Part shown: piece after piece, positions 9,241 through 18,678 of the stretch
How the letters are laid out: each line of letters begins with the position of its first letter
Numbering within the stretch: the stretch's first letter is position 1
Assembly (NCBI GenBank): GCA_003427395.1
Contig: BFEA01000550.1
Span: forward strand, 869,436-895,227
Source of the DNA: Chara braunii
Taxonomy: Eukaryota; Streptophyta; Charophyceae; Charales; Characeae
DNA: 25,792 nt
Reading direction: 5' to 3'
Translations under genes and position numbers: made by a program
Notes under the pieces: generated by a model
Seen by the model: the letters and a program-made list of their open reading frames with translations, nothing else
Database searches by the model: none
Told to the model about the DNA's origin: nothing

Positions 9241-9345
9241 CACCACAACACTCACATCTACCTATACGCAACACATGGAAACACACAACACAAACACCAC
9301 AAACAATACCACAACACAACAATACTCCTAGTCCCTTCAGTATCC
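9241..9345. repeat. G-poor A/C-rich low-complexity tract
   Basis: Seen directly: about 100 bases made mostly of ACA, CAC and CCACAA strings with very few G on the plus strand. It has strong strand asymmetry and is not a regular microsatellite. No function can be assigned. Confidence 0.7.
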
Positions 9346-11081
9346 TACCCATAATTTTATGTCGCGAGAGTCAGATAGGTATCGTGCGCTGGACTTTCGT
9401 ATAAGAGTCATGCGAGCGCATGGCCTCCTCATATCGACCAGTCATGCGGGCATACGCAAGCATTCGCGTTAATCGGGTACTACGTAGTACTCGTAACCGC
9501 GCGGCCCTTGACAATCGCTGACAAGCGCGTTGAGGGGTTACCTTCTTGGCGCTAGACAACCGCCATGCGCGGTTGAAGACCACACCCTCTTCTGCACCCT
9601 GTGCAGAGGGGTTGAGTAGACAGCTTCAGGGCTGTCGTAGTAGCCAAAAATCAAGTGGTTTGACTTTGATGGCTGCCATGGACTACAACGTCCAACTATG
9701 AAAACTCAAAGGTTGAAGCAACCACAGATAGAGAAAGAGGGTCACCCCCTTTCCTTTCTCCGCCTAGCCCATATTCCAACTTATGTGGTCTGATAGGCCT
9801 TATCAAGTGGTCGGCCAACACGAAAGATGTGTGCGGGTGGTGCCCAAAATCAGCCCTATAGGCCGACTGGGACAGATACCTCGCCCATGCGTCGTTCCGC
9901 GCTACCGTAACTAGTACCTACTGGCCATAACGCGCTTTTGTCCTTTTCGCTTGACCTATAACTATTAGATGCGGACATCGGTAAATGCGGCGCGCGTGGT
10001 AATATAAAACCGCGCGGACGCATGATCTACGCATACCGATTAGCAATGCGGACTTGCGTAATCAGTCGTGATGACGACGCATTATGTGGTGCTCATACCC
10101 GAGTGGCCTCACTTGAGCCATGGGGCCACTCTCGACGCTCAGGCGTCGGCTGAAGTGCGCGCTAGGGGGGGTAAACCTTTAGCGAACGCAAAACCGGTTA
10201 GAGGGCCTTACCGTCTTCAGCACCCTGAGGTGCCCCAAAGGGTGCGGGGTAGGATGGTCCCTAGGGCAGGAAGGGATTCGGAGCGGTGGTGAGTTGTCTG
10301 GCGCATCACCAGCGACACGCTGATCCTTCCGCCCGGAACTTTATCGTTTCACCAAAATAATTCAAAACAAGAAAAAAAGAAAAGGATTACTTGACGTTAC
10401 CAGGGAATACGAACGCCCCGCCGGATCGAGTTGCTGGGGGACAGCCCCTCATCCTTTCGGCGCTCCTGTTTCCCCGAGACAGCAAGTAAGTCCGCCCCCG
10501 TATGGGGGGTAACCCCTTCTGCGCCAAGCCTGGGACCTGGGACGTCCTGGACAAGGACCTCGAATTCCAGGCTCGGGACTAATGTCCGACAAAAAAAAAT
10601 CATTGGGTAAAGGAAAACGTAGGCGTGCGGTCGCATAGCCCTATGAGGGTCACCCGGGCGTACGCCTACTCTGACTATCACATTATCAGGATGGGAAAAG
10701 AACAATCTCACTCAAACAAAAAGTTGTGGGGTAGTTCACTCTCACGACAGTTGTGTGGTTTGCCCATCTGAATCCAAACATAATCACTCACCAAGATTCA
10801 ATCGAGATTCTCTCATACATACCTGTAATCATACGCACAACATTCAAACAACATCACACACGCTAGAGGGGTCAACTTTCCAACCTTCTGCAACTCACAA
10901 GCCCAACCATTTCCCCACCATTCCCCAACAAAAATACTCAGTCTTTAAGAAATGGCCATTTATAAGGAACCTAGGTGAAAATCCAAAGAAACACATAAAT
11001 CCCGACAACGGCCAATGCCTTAGGTTGAGAGGCAAGAGAGATAGGGAAGTTGAGTCGTAAACTGACGAATCGGCAACCGAC
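9346..11081. other. No gene recognised; CpG-rich then mixed sequence
   Basis: CpG remains dense to about 10330. A perfect palindrome GTACTACGTAGTAC lies at 9477-9490. A TATAAAA-like string near 10002-10008 precedes CG-rich sequence but has no recognisable gene after it. From 10340 the composition changes (A-rich, then C-rich repeats such as CCCCGTATGGGGGGTAACCCC near 10496). A minus-strand frame at 10397-10711 (104 codons) is not recognisable. Confidence 0.4.
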
Positions 11082-11140
11082 CTGTTATCAGTGATAACAG
11101 AAGAGTGATCCTTTTGAAGGATCAGGCTGATCAGATCAAG
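11082..11140. repeat. Three consecutive hairpins
   Basis: Seen directly: CTGTTATCAGTGATAACAG (11082-11100) has perfect 9-bp arms around one base. TGATCCTT (11106-11113) pairs with AAGGATCA (11117-11124) across TTG. GGCTGATC (from 11125) pairs with GATCAAGCC with one bulge, ending near 11141. The three are separated by no more than a few bases. They are too short and have no T-run for a terminator in the bacterial sense; the role is unknown. Confidence 0.85.
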
Positions 11141-11366
11141 CCTTCAGGGGAAATACGGAAACCTACAACACAATACAGGCCAAGAGAACCACTACTATGT
11201 TCATGCCAAAAAAGGAGAATACTCTCCAAGTCGTAATTCTAACTCCTCTACTATTCTCATCGTTAGCTCCCCTTACTAGTACCAAGTCACTGAGCCTCTC
11301 CTCTATTGACGATGGATCTGCCGGGTAACTCCGAGCTAAAAATATTCAAACTCCTCAAATTCTACG
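11141..11366. other. No gene recognised
   Basis: Mixed, slightly A/C-rich sequence without open frames of note between the hairpin trio and the 85-bp-spaced direct repeat. Confidence 0.4.
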
Positions 11367-11478
11367 AAATTTCGGCAGCGCTTCGCGTAGGAAAAGTGCC
11401 TTCTCAGAATTCCTGCGGGTCCAAAAATAACTCACTCTTTCATATTTGCAAAAATTTCGGCAGCGCTTCCCATAGGAA
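11367..11478. repeat. 27-bp direct repeat spaced 85 bp
   Basis: Seen directly: AAATTTCGGCAGCGCTTC at 11367 recurs at 11452, and both copies continue to a TAGGAA block with a few changes between. I recall similar TTTCGGCAG...TCCC strings from LTRs of land-plant retrotransposons, so this could be an LTR remnant. That is memory, not a search. Confidence 0.75.
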
Positions 11479-11888
11479 CAGGAGGAGGCTGTCAAGATTT
11501 ATACAAAGCTGAAAGACAAAAAGACAAAGCAAGCTATACTTGGGACCATCTTTTGACACCTGCTTGATGATTCAAAATCAGTGACAACCCGCACGACCTT
11601 TAGATGAGAGTGTGGTTAACCCTGATCCTAACTCCTAGCAGGGTCAGTCCTATCTTCATCCTACGTTCTCTCTCCCATCATTCATCTCATCTACTTATGG
11701 CTCCAACACTTGGCGAGCATCTAAAGCAACTAGCCTACCGAAAAGACGTCCCAGAGTGAGAGCTCACAAGCATGCATAAACAAACATCTCTCACAATCCC
11801 ACATAAGTTTGACCCAAGTAGTTCGTTAGATCACTCAGTTTTTTTCCCTTAATAGACTCCCTTGCCTATGGCATAGGATCAGACAATA
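11479..11888. other. No gene recognised; possible outlying unit of the hairpin array
   Basis: Contains CTGATCCT (11622-11629) pairing with AGGGTCAG (11640-11647) with one G-T pair around AACTCCTAGC. This resembles the array units that start at 11889 and may be a diverged member. The rest is unremarkable. Confidence 0.4.
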
Positions 11889-13173
11889 CCCTAACTTAAG
11901 GGTATGTCCATCCTGCCTAAGTAAACAAGTAAAAGTACGCAAAACTGGATTGCCCTAACTTAAGGGTATGCCCAACATCACACCGACTCTAGTCATAAAA
12001 CATATGACCAGACCGCCCTAACTTAAGGGTACGTCTGGCATCTGCTTAACTGACGACATGGAGCATAAGACCGCCCTAACTTAAGGGTATGCCTAGTCAA
12101 CTTTAGACAAAATTACATAGGGCATAGGATTAGGCTGCCTCAACTTAGGAGTGTGCCTAACCTGCCTAAAACAAGTACGAATGACGAATGGTCAGACCGC
12201 CCTAACTTAAGGGTACGTCCAACCTACGACAAGAGCATATCACTAGGCCGCCCTAATTTAAGGGTACGCCTAGCTAGCTTAAACAGTTTTAGGTACATAC
12301 GACAATACGACCAGGCCGCCCTAACTTAAGGCTACGCCTGATCTGCCTGAACAAGTACAAACGACGTATGACTAAGCCGCCCTAACTTAAGGGTACGCTT
12401 AGTCCCTGCAACGACAATATAAGAGAACAACCATTGATACACTTGCACAAACTTTATATTTTTTTTTCTTATTAGGCAGATTATCAGACATACCCAACTT
12501 AGGGAGACATTCAATCCTGCCTTGTGTTTAGAAGGGAAAATAAAAGAAGATTTATACTAACTCTCTGCTCCTTCATATTATCACGAACATAGGACTGAAC
12601 CGCCCTAACTTAAGGGTACGCTCAGCTTGCCCAGGTTACCTTCATTATATTCTTCACTTATCTCTCTTCTCTTTTTGTTCTACCTGACTTACTGACTGAC
12701 TTTCCCAACTTAGGGTGCCCGGTCTGCCAGATGATATAGATTCATATAACATATATCAAAATTTTATACTTCGGTTAATCTTTTTGTTCATGGCTTATGA
12801 CTGAGCTGCCCTAACTTAAGGGTATGCTCAGCCTTATGCCTGTGTCCCCCTCAGAAGAAAACACACACAGAACTGAATCTACGCAACTTATAATATTCCC
12901 AGATATGCTTTCAGCAACCCAAAAAAGAACATAAGGATTCTGAGCCTTCCCAACTTAGGGCGCTCATCCTCCTGTCCAGAACCCCCCAAAAAAACAGCGA
13001 CTTGTCTGTCCAACTTAGGATAGGCCCAGTCCTCAAAGCTCATACAGTCAGCCCAAGAAACAGCGACTGGTCCGCCCAACTTAGGATAGGCCCAGTCCTC
13101 AAAGCTCATACAGTCAGCTCAGCAACATAAATCAAACATAGCACTAAGCCCACATCAACTTAGAGGAGCTCAG
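11889..13173. repeat. Array of about 17 diverged hairpin repeats with variable, self-complementary outer stems
   Basis: Core CCCTAACTTAAGGG, inner stem CCCT/AGGG and loop AACTTA, recurs at 11889, 11953, 12016, 12074, 12200, 12251, 12319, 12380, 12603 and 12809, with a variant near 12139. A shorter core CCCAACTTAGGG or its TCC/GGA form is at 12493, 12704, 12949, 13009 and 13075, and a broken unit at 13144-13173. Spacing is about 51-68 bp to 12380, then about 100-140 bp with long and short cores alternating, then 60-80 bp. Outer arms pair within units: CCAGAC/GTCTGG (12008, 12033), TTAGGC/GCCTAA (12130, 12155), CTAGGC/GCCTAG (12243, 12268), GACTAAGC/GCTTAGTC (12370, 12397), CTGAGC/GCTCAG (12801, 12826), GACTGG/CCAGTC (13065, 13092). 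Spacers are also related (TGCCTRAACAAGTAC). No frame is kept, as the period is not a multiple of three. Confidence 0.9.
12996..13127. repeat. 66-bp direct duplication inside the hairpin array
   Basis: Seen directly: both copies carry ACAGCGACT, then the core AACTTAGGATAGGCCCAGTC, then CTCAAAGCTCATACAGTCAG, at a 66-bp offset (cores at 13009 and 13075). The left inner arm is TCC in copy 1 and CCC in copy 2, while the right arm is GGA in both. One copy is therefore fully paired and the other carries a mismatch. Confidence 0.85.
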
Positions 13174-14789
13174 CCTTGGGTTGACCCAGTCAAATGCATG
13201 CAAAACACCTTTCTCCCACCTTCCCCCCAATTCAATTCGCCTGAATTCTCTCAAGGGATTATCTGATCTCTCATTTTCACTGGTTCGTTTAGCCTTCCAC
13301 CAAACATGTCCTGACATACATAGCAAAACAAAAAGTAAGGTGGTAGACAAGGGTTTTAGGATCGGGCGAACACGAATCTATGGTCAGTTTCAGCAGAGAG
13401 TTGATATAAGTGAAGTTAGATAGAAAAATCGGTGCGCGACGATGTCGGGGGTAGGAGGGACAGTGGGGGTTAAAAGTGTCTATCTCTCTCGTTCCTCCAT
13501 GGAATCAGGTGAGAAAAGACGCTAAATAGGGGTTTTGGGGCATTGCAAATCCATTGGTGGAGTTAGATTTGACAAAGGAGTAGTAGTTTTCTCGCTACAA
13601 AAAGAGGGGGCTGCGCGGTTAGTAAGTAAAAACGAGCGGGAAAAAGGCTGAAGTGGGGCTTGCATTTCTACGTCTCCTAGCGAAAATTTCCCCCTATATC
13701 TATACGGTGAGGCTTTCAATGACCTGGCGGCAGATTCCCTTCCCAGTTGCATGTCAGTGGCACCAAATTTTATCTTCATCTCGGCGCCGATACTCACCTC
13801 CATGGTCATCATTGCGCTAGCAGTCCTGGTCGTGGTCGCACTCTTGTAGGTGGTTAACTGACTCCCTCGTTATCACCTTCATCCGAATGATCACACTCGT
13901 TCTCGATCTAGAGTGTGTCTATGACCGTTTCCGTGGTGGTTGTCGAAACTTTTATATATATATCGTCACAAATAGAACTGTCCGGTAAACCATAGGCAGA
14001 GAGTATATATATATGTGTATATACATATATTTATTTATTGCGTTTCTAAAACGTTAGCGCACCTGGACCGCTTCTTGGTTAGGTGCAAAAAGAGGGAGGA
14101 GGCACCTACCGTCGAGGGTTGGCGGTATATTTGCCTCAGCGCTAGCAGGGGATTCATTCTGAGTTGCTGGAGGTACCCGCCCTCTATCTCCCTGCGTGTA
14201 AGGTTGGAAAGTAGTGTATGTTTCTAAGCCCAGGCAGAAAGTTTGTTCTCATTGTTTTGTACACTCGAAGGGAGGGGTCAAAAATTGACGGTGGATCTTC
14301 CCATATTCTGGTCGAAGATTCATTGTCATCTTGCGCATTTAGAGAGTAGTGGTGTGGAAGCCAGAAGCCGCACCTATGTTCGTCATTCCAATTCAGACGG
14401 TGTTCGTCATCACGATCAGCGTGGTGTTCCTCGTCACCAACCGCATGCTATCCATTGCCCAAATTCCAGCGCAGCACACTGTACTAAGTACCGCGATCGG
14501 GATTATCATGGAAAAATCAGTTATTGATTGCGATTGGCACTGCGACCTTAGCTTTGTTTTGGCAAGGTGGCCACCACATTCGTTTTTGTCACTGAGCTCG
14601 TTGTGATTATTTTATCCACTCAAGAGCCCTGATCTCGTTGGGATTATTTTTCCTACCCTGTAGCTTCAGTCTGAGTGGCATTGAGCCTCGCTAAATTCAA
14701 CTGAATGAGGATGAGTTAACGACCAGGTGCGATGCCTGAGCAGGGTGGTTTGGAAAGGCCCTGGTGAAGGTCATGAGTACCAAGAAGGA
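13174..14789. other. No gene recognised; two AT microsatellites
   Basis: AT dinucleotide tracts lie near 13950-13966 and 14003-14036. Unrecognised short frames include minus 13522-13812 (96 codons) and plus 14349-14606 (85 codons, with one hydrophobic stretch). Neither has a recognisable motif, and I do not call them genes. Confidence 0.4.
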
Positions 14790-16660
14790 GCTACGTCAGC
14801 TGCATAGAGCTGCTACCTTCTCTCCAAATAACAAATTGAAGTGGCTGCTATTGGGTATCTGGCCGCTTTCAGATGTTGAGGTGTTGCCATGTCTATCCAA
14901 ATTTGAATCGCAACTGGGGGAATAACATGTTGCTGCTTCAACTGTCACTGCTTGCTGATTCGGACCCCTGCTTCCTTGAGAGCTTGTTGCTATTCTGACG
15001 GCAGCGAACTGTTATTGCTATCATAAAGATGAGTGTTGCTGACAGGGCGCTATGCCCACCGTGTGTCATTCTACATGGTTTTGAGTCTTGCTGTTTTGCA
15101 GAACATTGCGCACTGCATTGCTATTGCGCTTATTGCTGCCCGCAGTTGCTTGCCACACCGGGTTTTTGCTGAGTTTTTCCGCATCTGGCCTGCATTTCGA
15201 ACACGTCACGAGGGGCGTGCTCTATTCAAATACGGGGTTTTCTAGACTGCGTGGTTACAGGTTGGCCAGGAGCTGAGGTGAGGTAGCTTAAAGGTGTGAT
15301 CAGACACTTCAAAAAGGGTTGCTGGTGGTTTAGAATTCGAGCTACAGTTGCGAACTGCTGTGGCCATCGCGAAGAGTGAGCTGCTGCTGTTTTTTTCCCA
15401 GCGGCAGGCTACTCAGCCACTGCTGCTCCTGGTCCACGGTGGCAGCCTACTGTGCATTGCAGGGTTAGCTGTGTCTGCTGCGCTCCGACGAACCCTGCTT
15501 GCTGGGTCTGTCACAGACATTGCGCTCATGGTTGTTGTCACAACCTTTGCCACAACACATAGACTGTGTGTGGTTGAGCCCTTGTGAAGCCGCTGCATCG
15601 CCGCTTGGTTGTGCGCCTTTGCGGTACCTCCTCGAGATGCTGGCCCTCGCCGTAAGCGGATTGCTGTGTAGGGTACCGTTCGTGTTGTGCCTCTTGCTGT
15701 GAATCTGTTAAGTGTTTACCATACACCTAAGGTGTTGGCTGCCACTGAACCAAGCTGCCACCACGCATGGGCTGGGCACTGTTGCTATACTGGGCACTAA
15801 TTTGAGGCGCTGCTGCGGAGCAGAATGTTGTTCCTCACTGTGTACAGCAACAATTGGGCCTAAGGGAGAACCCTGTGAGTGAGGAGAGTGATTGGAGGCT
15901 TCTACAAGGGGCCACTGCAACAACACGGGGGCTGCCACGACACGCAGTCGTTGGGTGCGTTGTACGTCGTTGGGCCTGCTGTATCTTGCGGTGTTTCAAA
16001 GGGGCTTGCTGAGGTACGGTGCTATGGTTCGCCGTGCACCGCCACACACTGTCTCGCGGCGCCGTCTTGCTATGTACCCCGCATTCTGTTCTGTTCTTTT
16101 TATATTATGCACTTTTGCCACGCACTTGCTGAGCGCAACACTGTCCCTCACTGTGTCTTGCGTCGTATACTACTCCAGCGCGGTGCTACTGCATGCAGTG
16201 TTGTGCTTACTGATGTCTTACTGAGTCTCGCTGCATGTTGCTGCGTCTCGAATAGACCACGGTCCGCTGTGAAGAAGCCTGAGGGTGGAAGCACGTACCT
16301 AGTATAGCACAAAACTGCAGGATAGGCAGGTACTTGTACTTCAACAGAGTAACGTTGTTCTTGCCGCAGGTGGAGCTGTTGAGTTGGGGTTACACTGCTG
16401 TTTTCGGCATCTTGCTGTACTGCATGGTACATCACTGCGTTACCATGCGGTGTGGCGGGGGGGCTGCGTCGGTGAGATTTGCTGTGCATGGACACTGAGC
16501 ATTCATAGCGCATTCGCTGAGCACTCGCTTTGCCTCTTGCATATACGCTGTGTTTACGGAAGGTGGGGGTTGTGTTCAACGGTGTAGAGTGGCGGTTTGC
16601 ACGTGACTCGAATAGAGCACAGAGGGCGTGCAGTATTGGAACACGTCCTTCCTAGGTTGC
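14790..16660 (+). repeat. CTG/TTGCTG-rich degenerate low-complexity region
   Basis: The plus strand is dense in TTGCTG, GCTGCT and CACTG strings over nearly 1.9 kb, with no fixed period. CTCGAATAGA recurs at about 16246 and 16607, each followed by a CAC-containing block. Plus-strand frames at 15879-16307 and 15892-16224 are hydrophobic because CTG/TTG codons give Leu; they overlap each other and lack any motif. It looks like a very old, diverged tandem array. Confidence 0.5.
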
Positions 16661-17170
16661 GTCCTTGCATTGTGGTCTGAGGCAACGGGTCGCAGTAAAG
16701 GGGAGCGATCAGACTCAGCAGGGGGGGGGTACTGCTGCTACTCGAGAGACAGTCAGGAGACTGCTACTTGCGTTTCTACCGTGGTTCAACCGACTTCACT
16801 GCATTCCTTTTTGACCATCATTGCGGGACTCTCAAGCGCATCCAGATTCCAAGGCCCTCTCCCGTGAGTCTGAGCGCACCTCTCTTGAATCTCGAGAGTC
16901 TGAACTTTCTACTTCTATCCTTCTTACTCTCAGTCTAGTCTGAGGCTACGAGAGGAAGGCGGCAGGCGGGATTGCAACCCGTAGGTCCGCATCAAGACCT
17001 TGTGGGAGGTCCACCCACCGATTGCGGGAGCTCTGCCGGAGCCCAGGCGAGGTTCTGGAGGCAGGGAACTTTAGGTATAATCTCGTCTGACGCGTGTGAT
17101 CCCTTCCCCTTACTGTTATCCCTTGGGTATCTGAATAAGTCATGAATCTTCATCCATGGCCATATTCAGA
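16661..17170. other. No gene recognised
   Basis: Contains a G run (16719-16728) and a segment at 16970-17060 that partly resembles a tRNA on the minus strand but fails on loop size and an invariant T-loop base. The minus-strand frame 16946-17143 (65 codons) is unrecognised. Confidence 0.4.
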
Positions 17171-17333
17171 CCCAGCAGTTGACGGTTACATCTCGAACTG
17201 CAATAATGAAGCCCCCACACTCTCCATTTTTCCTCCGTTAGTCTCAATTTTGATCCCCCTTTGCTCCGATTTTCTCTTGGCAGCCTATTTTCTGCATTGA
17301 GCCCCTTGGTGCTCTATTTTCTCATGCCTTGCT

Positions 17334-17353
17334 AGTCCGAGATATCTCGGACT
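17334..17353. repeat. Perfect 20-bp palindrome
   Basis: AGTCCGAGATATCTCGGACT equals its own reverse complement. It is the most symmetric member of the AGTCCG hairpin family; in the other members the central 8 bases are not self-complementary. Confidence 0.95.
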
Positions 17354-17457
17354 GCTGGACAGTCCTCGCATCACCCTTTTTCTCTTCTATTTGCCCCCTA
17401 ACATTTCCTCTCTTGGTCCATTTGGTTCTTGCATCAAATGTGGTAAATATTTCTCAT

Positions 17458-17479
17458 CGTCAAGATCTTGATCTTGACG
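17458..17479. repeat. Inverted repeat with 10-bp arms
   Basis: CGTCAAGATC (17458-17467) and GATCTTGACG (17470-17479) are perfect complements around TT. The related site near 18645 has lost one base of the left arm. Confidence 0.95.
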
Positions 17480-17946
17480 GTGTCACTTGCTTTGTACTTC
17501 TATCCTTCATGTGCGCCTACGGTTCTCCTTGAGACACTCAAGTCCCCGCCACTCATCCCATACTAGTTCCATTTTTTTTTGCAGGATTCCCTAATCTCGA
17601 CAGTCCCAATCTCTCCCTCTCATGTGTTTTTAAGTGTCGTGATTATTTTCGACCGCCAGATCCATCATCTTGCAGCTACCATTTACAGTCTCCATTTGCC
17701 CCAAGCCCGAGACACTCTTTTCTAGTGTCTTGGGCATGCCAAGGTCCATTTTCTCTTGGCCTAGGCACCCCTGTGCAGTCCGTTATTTCTCGGACTGCCA
17801 TAATGAGCATTTTCCTAGTCCTATTGCCCCACAATTTGCCCCAAACTTAAACAAAAAAAAACGATCAATTTTCAAGTGCATCCAGGCTCAATGTTGGTTC
17901 CGAATGTACCCGAAACATGTGTTTTCCTCTCTTCTTGCAATCCCTT

Positions 17947-18015
17947 GTATCCTGGTTGCGTTAGGCCTTGATTTTCTTTGATTTTCTCCACAACATCTAA
18001 AGAAAATCAGGATAC
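17947..18015. repeat. 17-bp quasi-palindrome with a 16-nt one-sided insertion
   Basis: The right arm AAAGAAAATCAGGATAC (17999-18015) is the exact reverse complement of GTATCCTG (17947-17954) joined to ATTTTCTTT (17971-17979). The left arm is split by 16 extra bases at 17955-17970. The loop is 19 nt. It looks like an old perfect inverted repeat that gained an insertion, or one made by template switching. Confidence 0.85.
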
Positions 18016-18090
18016 TTTGCAACCGACATATCCCAGGATATACCTGGTCACGGATGTATCTCCCCAAGTAGTCATTTTTTACCGTTAGTA

Positions 18091-18128
18091 CTATTTTTTA
18101 TTTTTTTTTTTTTTTTATTTTTTTTTTA
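18091..18128. repeat. Poly-T tract with two A interruptions
   Basis: Seen directly: T runs separated by single A bases. It could be the poly(A) tail of a minus-strand retroposon, but no element body is recognisable to the right. Confidence 0.8.
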
Positions 18129-18678
18129 CTCCAAATCTGAACAATAGGGACCTGTCAGTCTCAACTTGTGTCGGTCCCTACTAACGACCAACTCACTCAC
18201 TCGCTCTCACTCCTCTTGTCTTATTCTCCCACATTTTTCTCTCCCTTTTTCTTTTTTTTTCCTTTCTTTTTCTAGCATGTCAAGTGTCAACTAGCTGTTG
18301 AGGCCTTTTCTAGGCTCTTCCTCTTGGTTTTGGCCCTTCCTATGCCCAAGGTGCAGTCTGTCATTTCTCGGACTGCAACTGTGGCTCCCCAATGCCAATG
18401 AAAACCTCATTTTGCCTCTTTTTCCTCCAAACTGTGGCCCCTCCTACTCCTATTTTCTCCCTAAGGCCTACTTTTCACATGGAGCCTCTCTAGGCTCCAT
18501 TTTCTTCAAGGTGGCTGATCCAAGATATTTCAGATTGCTGCCATGCCTCTTCCCTCAAATTTCTTTGTTTTTTTTTCTCTTTTGATCCTCCCGTTTGCTT
18601 CCACTATTGCTTGCACTAGTCGTGTTAATATTCTTGGCCTTTCAGATCTTGATCTTGACGACGCACCTCTATGTATCA

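Larger units (their letters stand above)
17171..18670. repeat. Pyrimidine-rich region of diverged repeat modules carrying AGTCCG hairpins
   Basis: Modules share a TTTTCTCTTGG-like block followed by a hairpin with an 8-nt loop: GCAGTCCG/CGGACTGC at 17775-17798, GCAGTCTG/CGGACTGC at 18353-18376, AGTCCG/CGGACT within 17334-17353, and GCAGTT/AACTGC at 17175-17201. About 150 bp at 17330-17480 aligns with 18515-18665, both ending in GATCTTGATCTTGACG. No coding frame is recognisable; plus-strand frames are Phe/Pro/Leu-rich composition artefacts. Confidence 0.6.

Noticed and set aside
11889-12822. Interstitial telomere repeats, because the core contains CCCTAA
   Set aside because: CCCTAA occurs once per unit of about 60 bp and is never in tandem. 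The conserved part extends symmetrically to TTAAGGG as a hairpin.
11889-13173. CRISPR array
   Set aside because: The repeats are short and diverged, the spacers are related to each other, spacing varies from about 51 to 140 bp, and the surroundings are eukaryotic transposon DNA with no cas gene.
15879-16307. Membrane protein frames of 110 and 142 codons
   Set aside because: Their hydrophobicity comes from CTG/TTG-rich low-complexity DNA. Two overlapping frames are equally open and neither has a motif or start context.
16970-17062. tRNA gene on the minus strand
   Set aside because: A CGGCAG/CTGCCG acceptor-like stem and a T-arm-like CGGG/CCCG stem exist. However, the T loop reads TTGCAAT instead of TTCnAnn, the anticodon-like loop has eight bases, and the D arm is weak.
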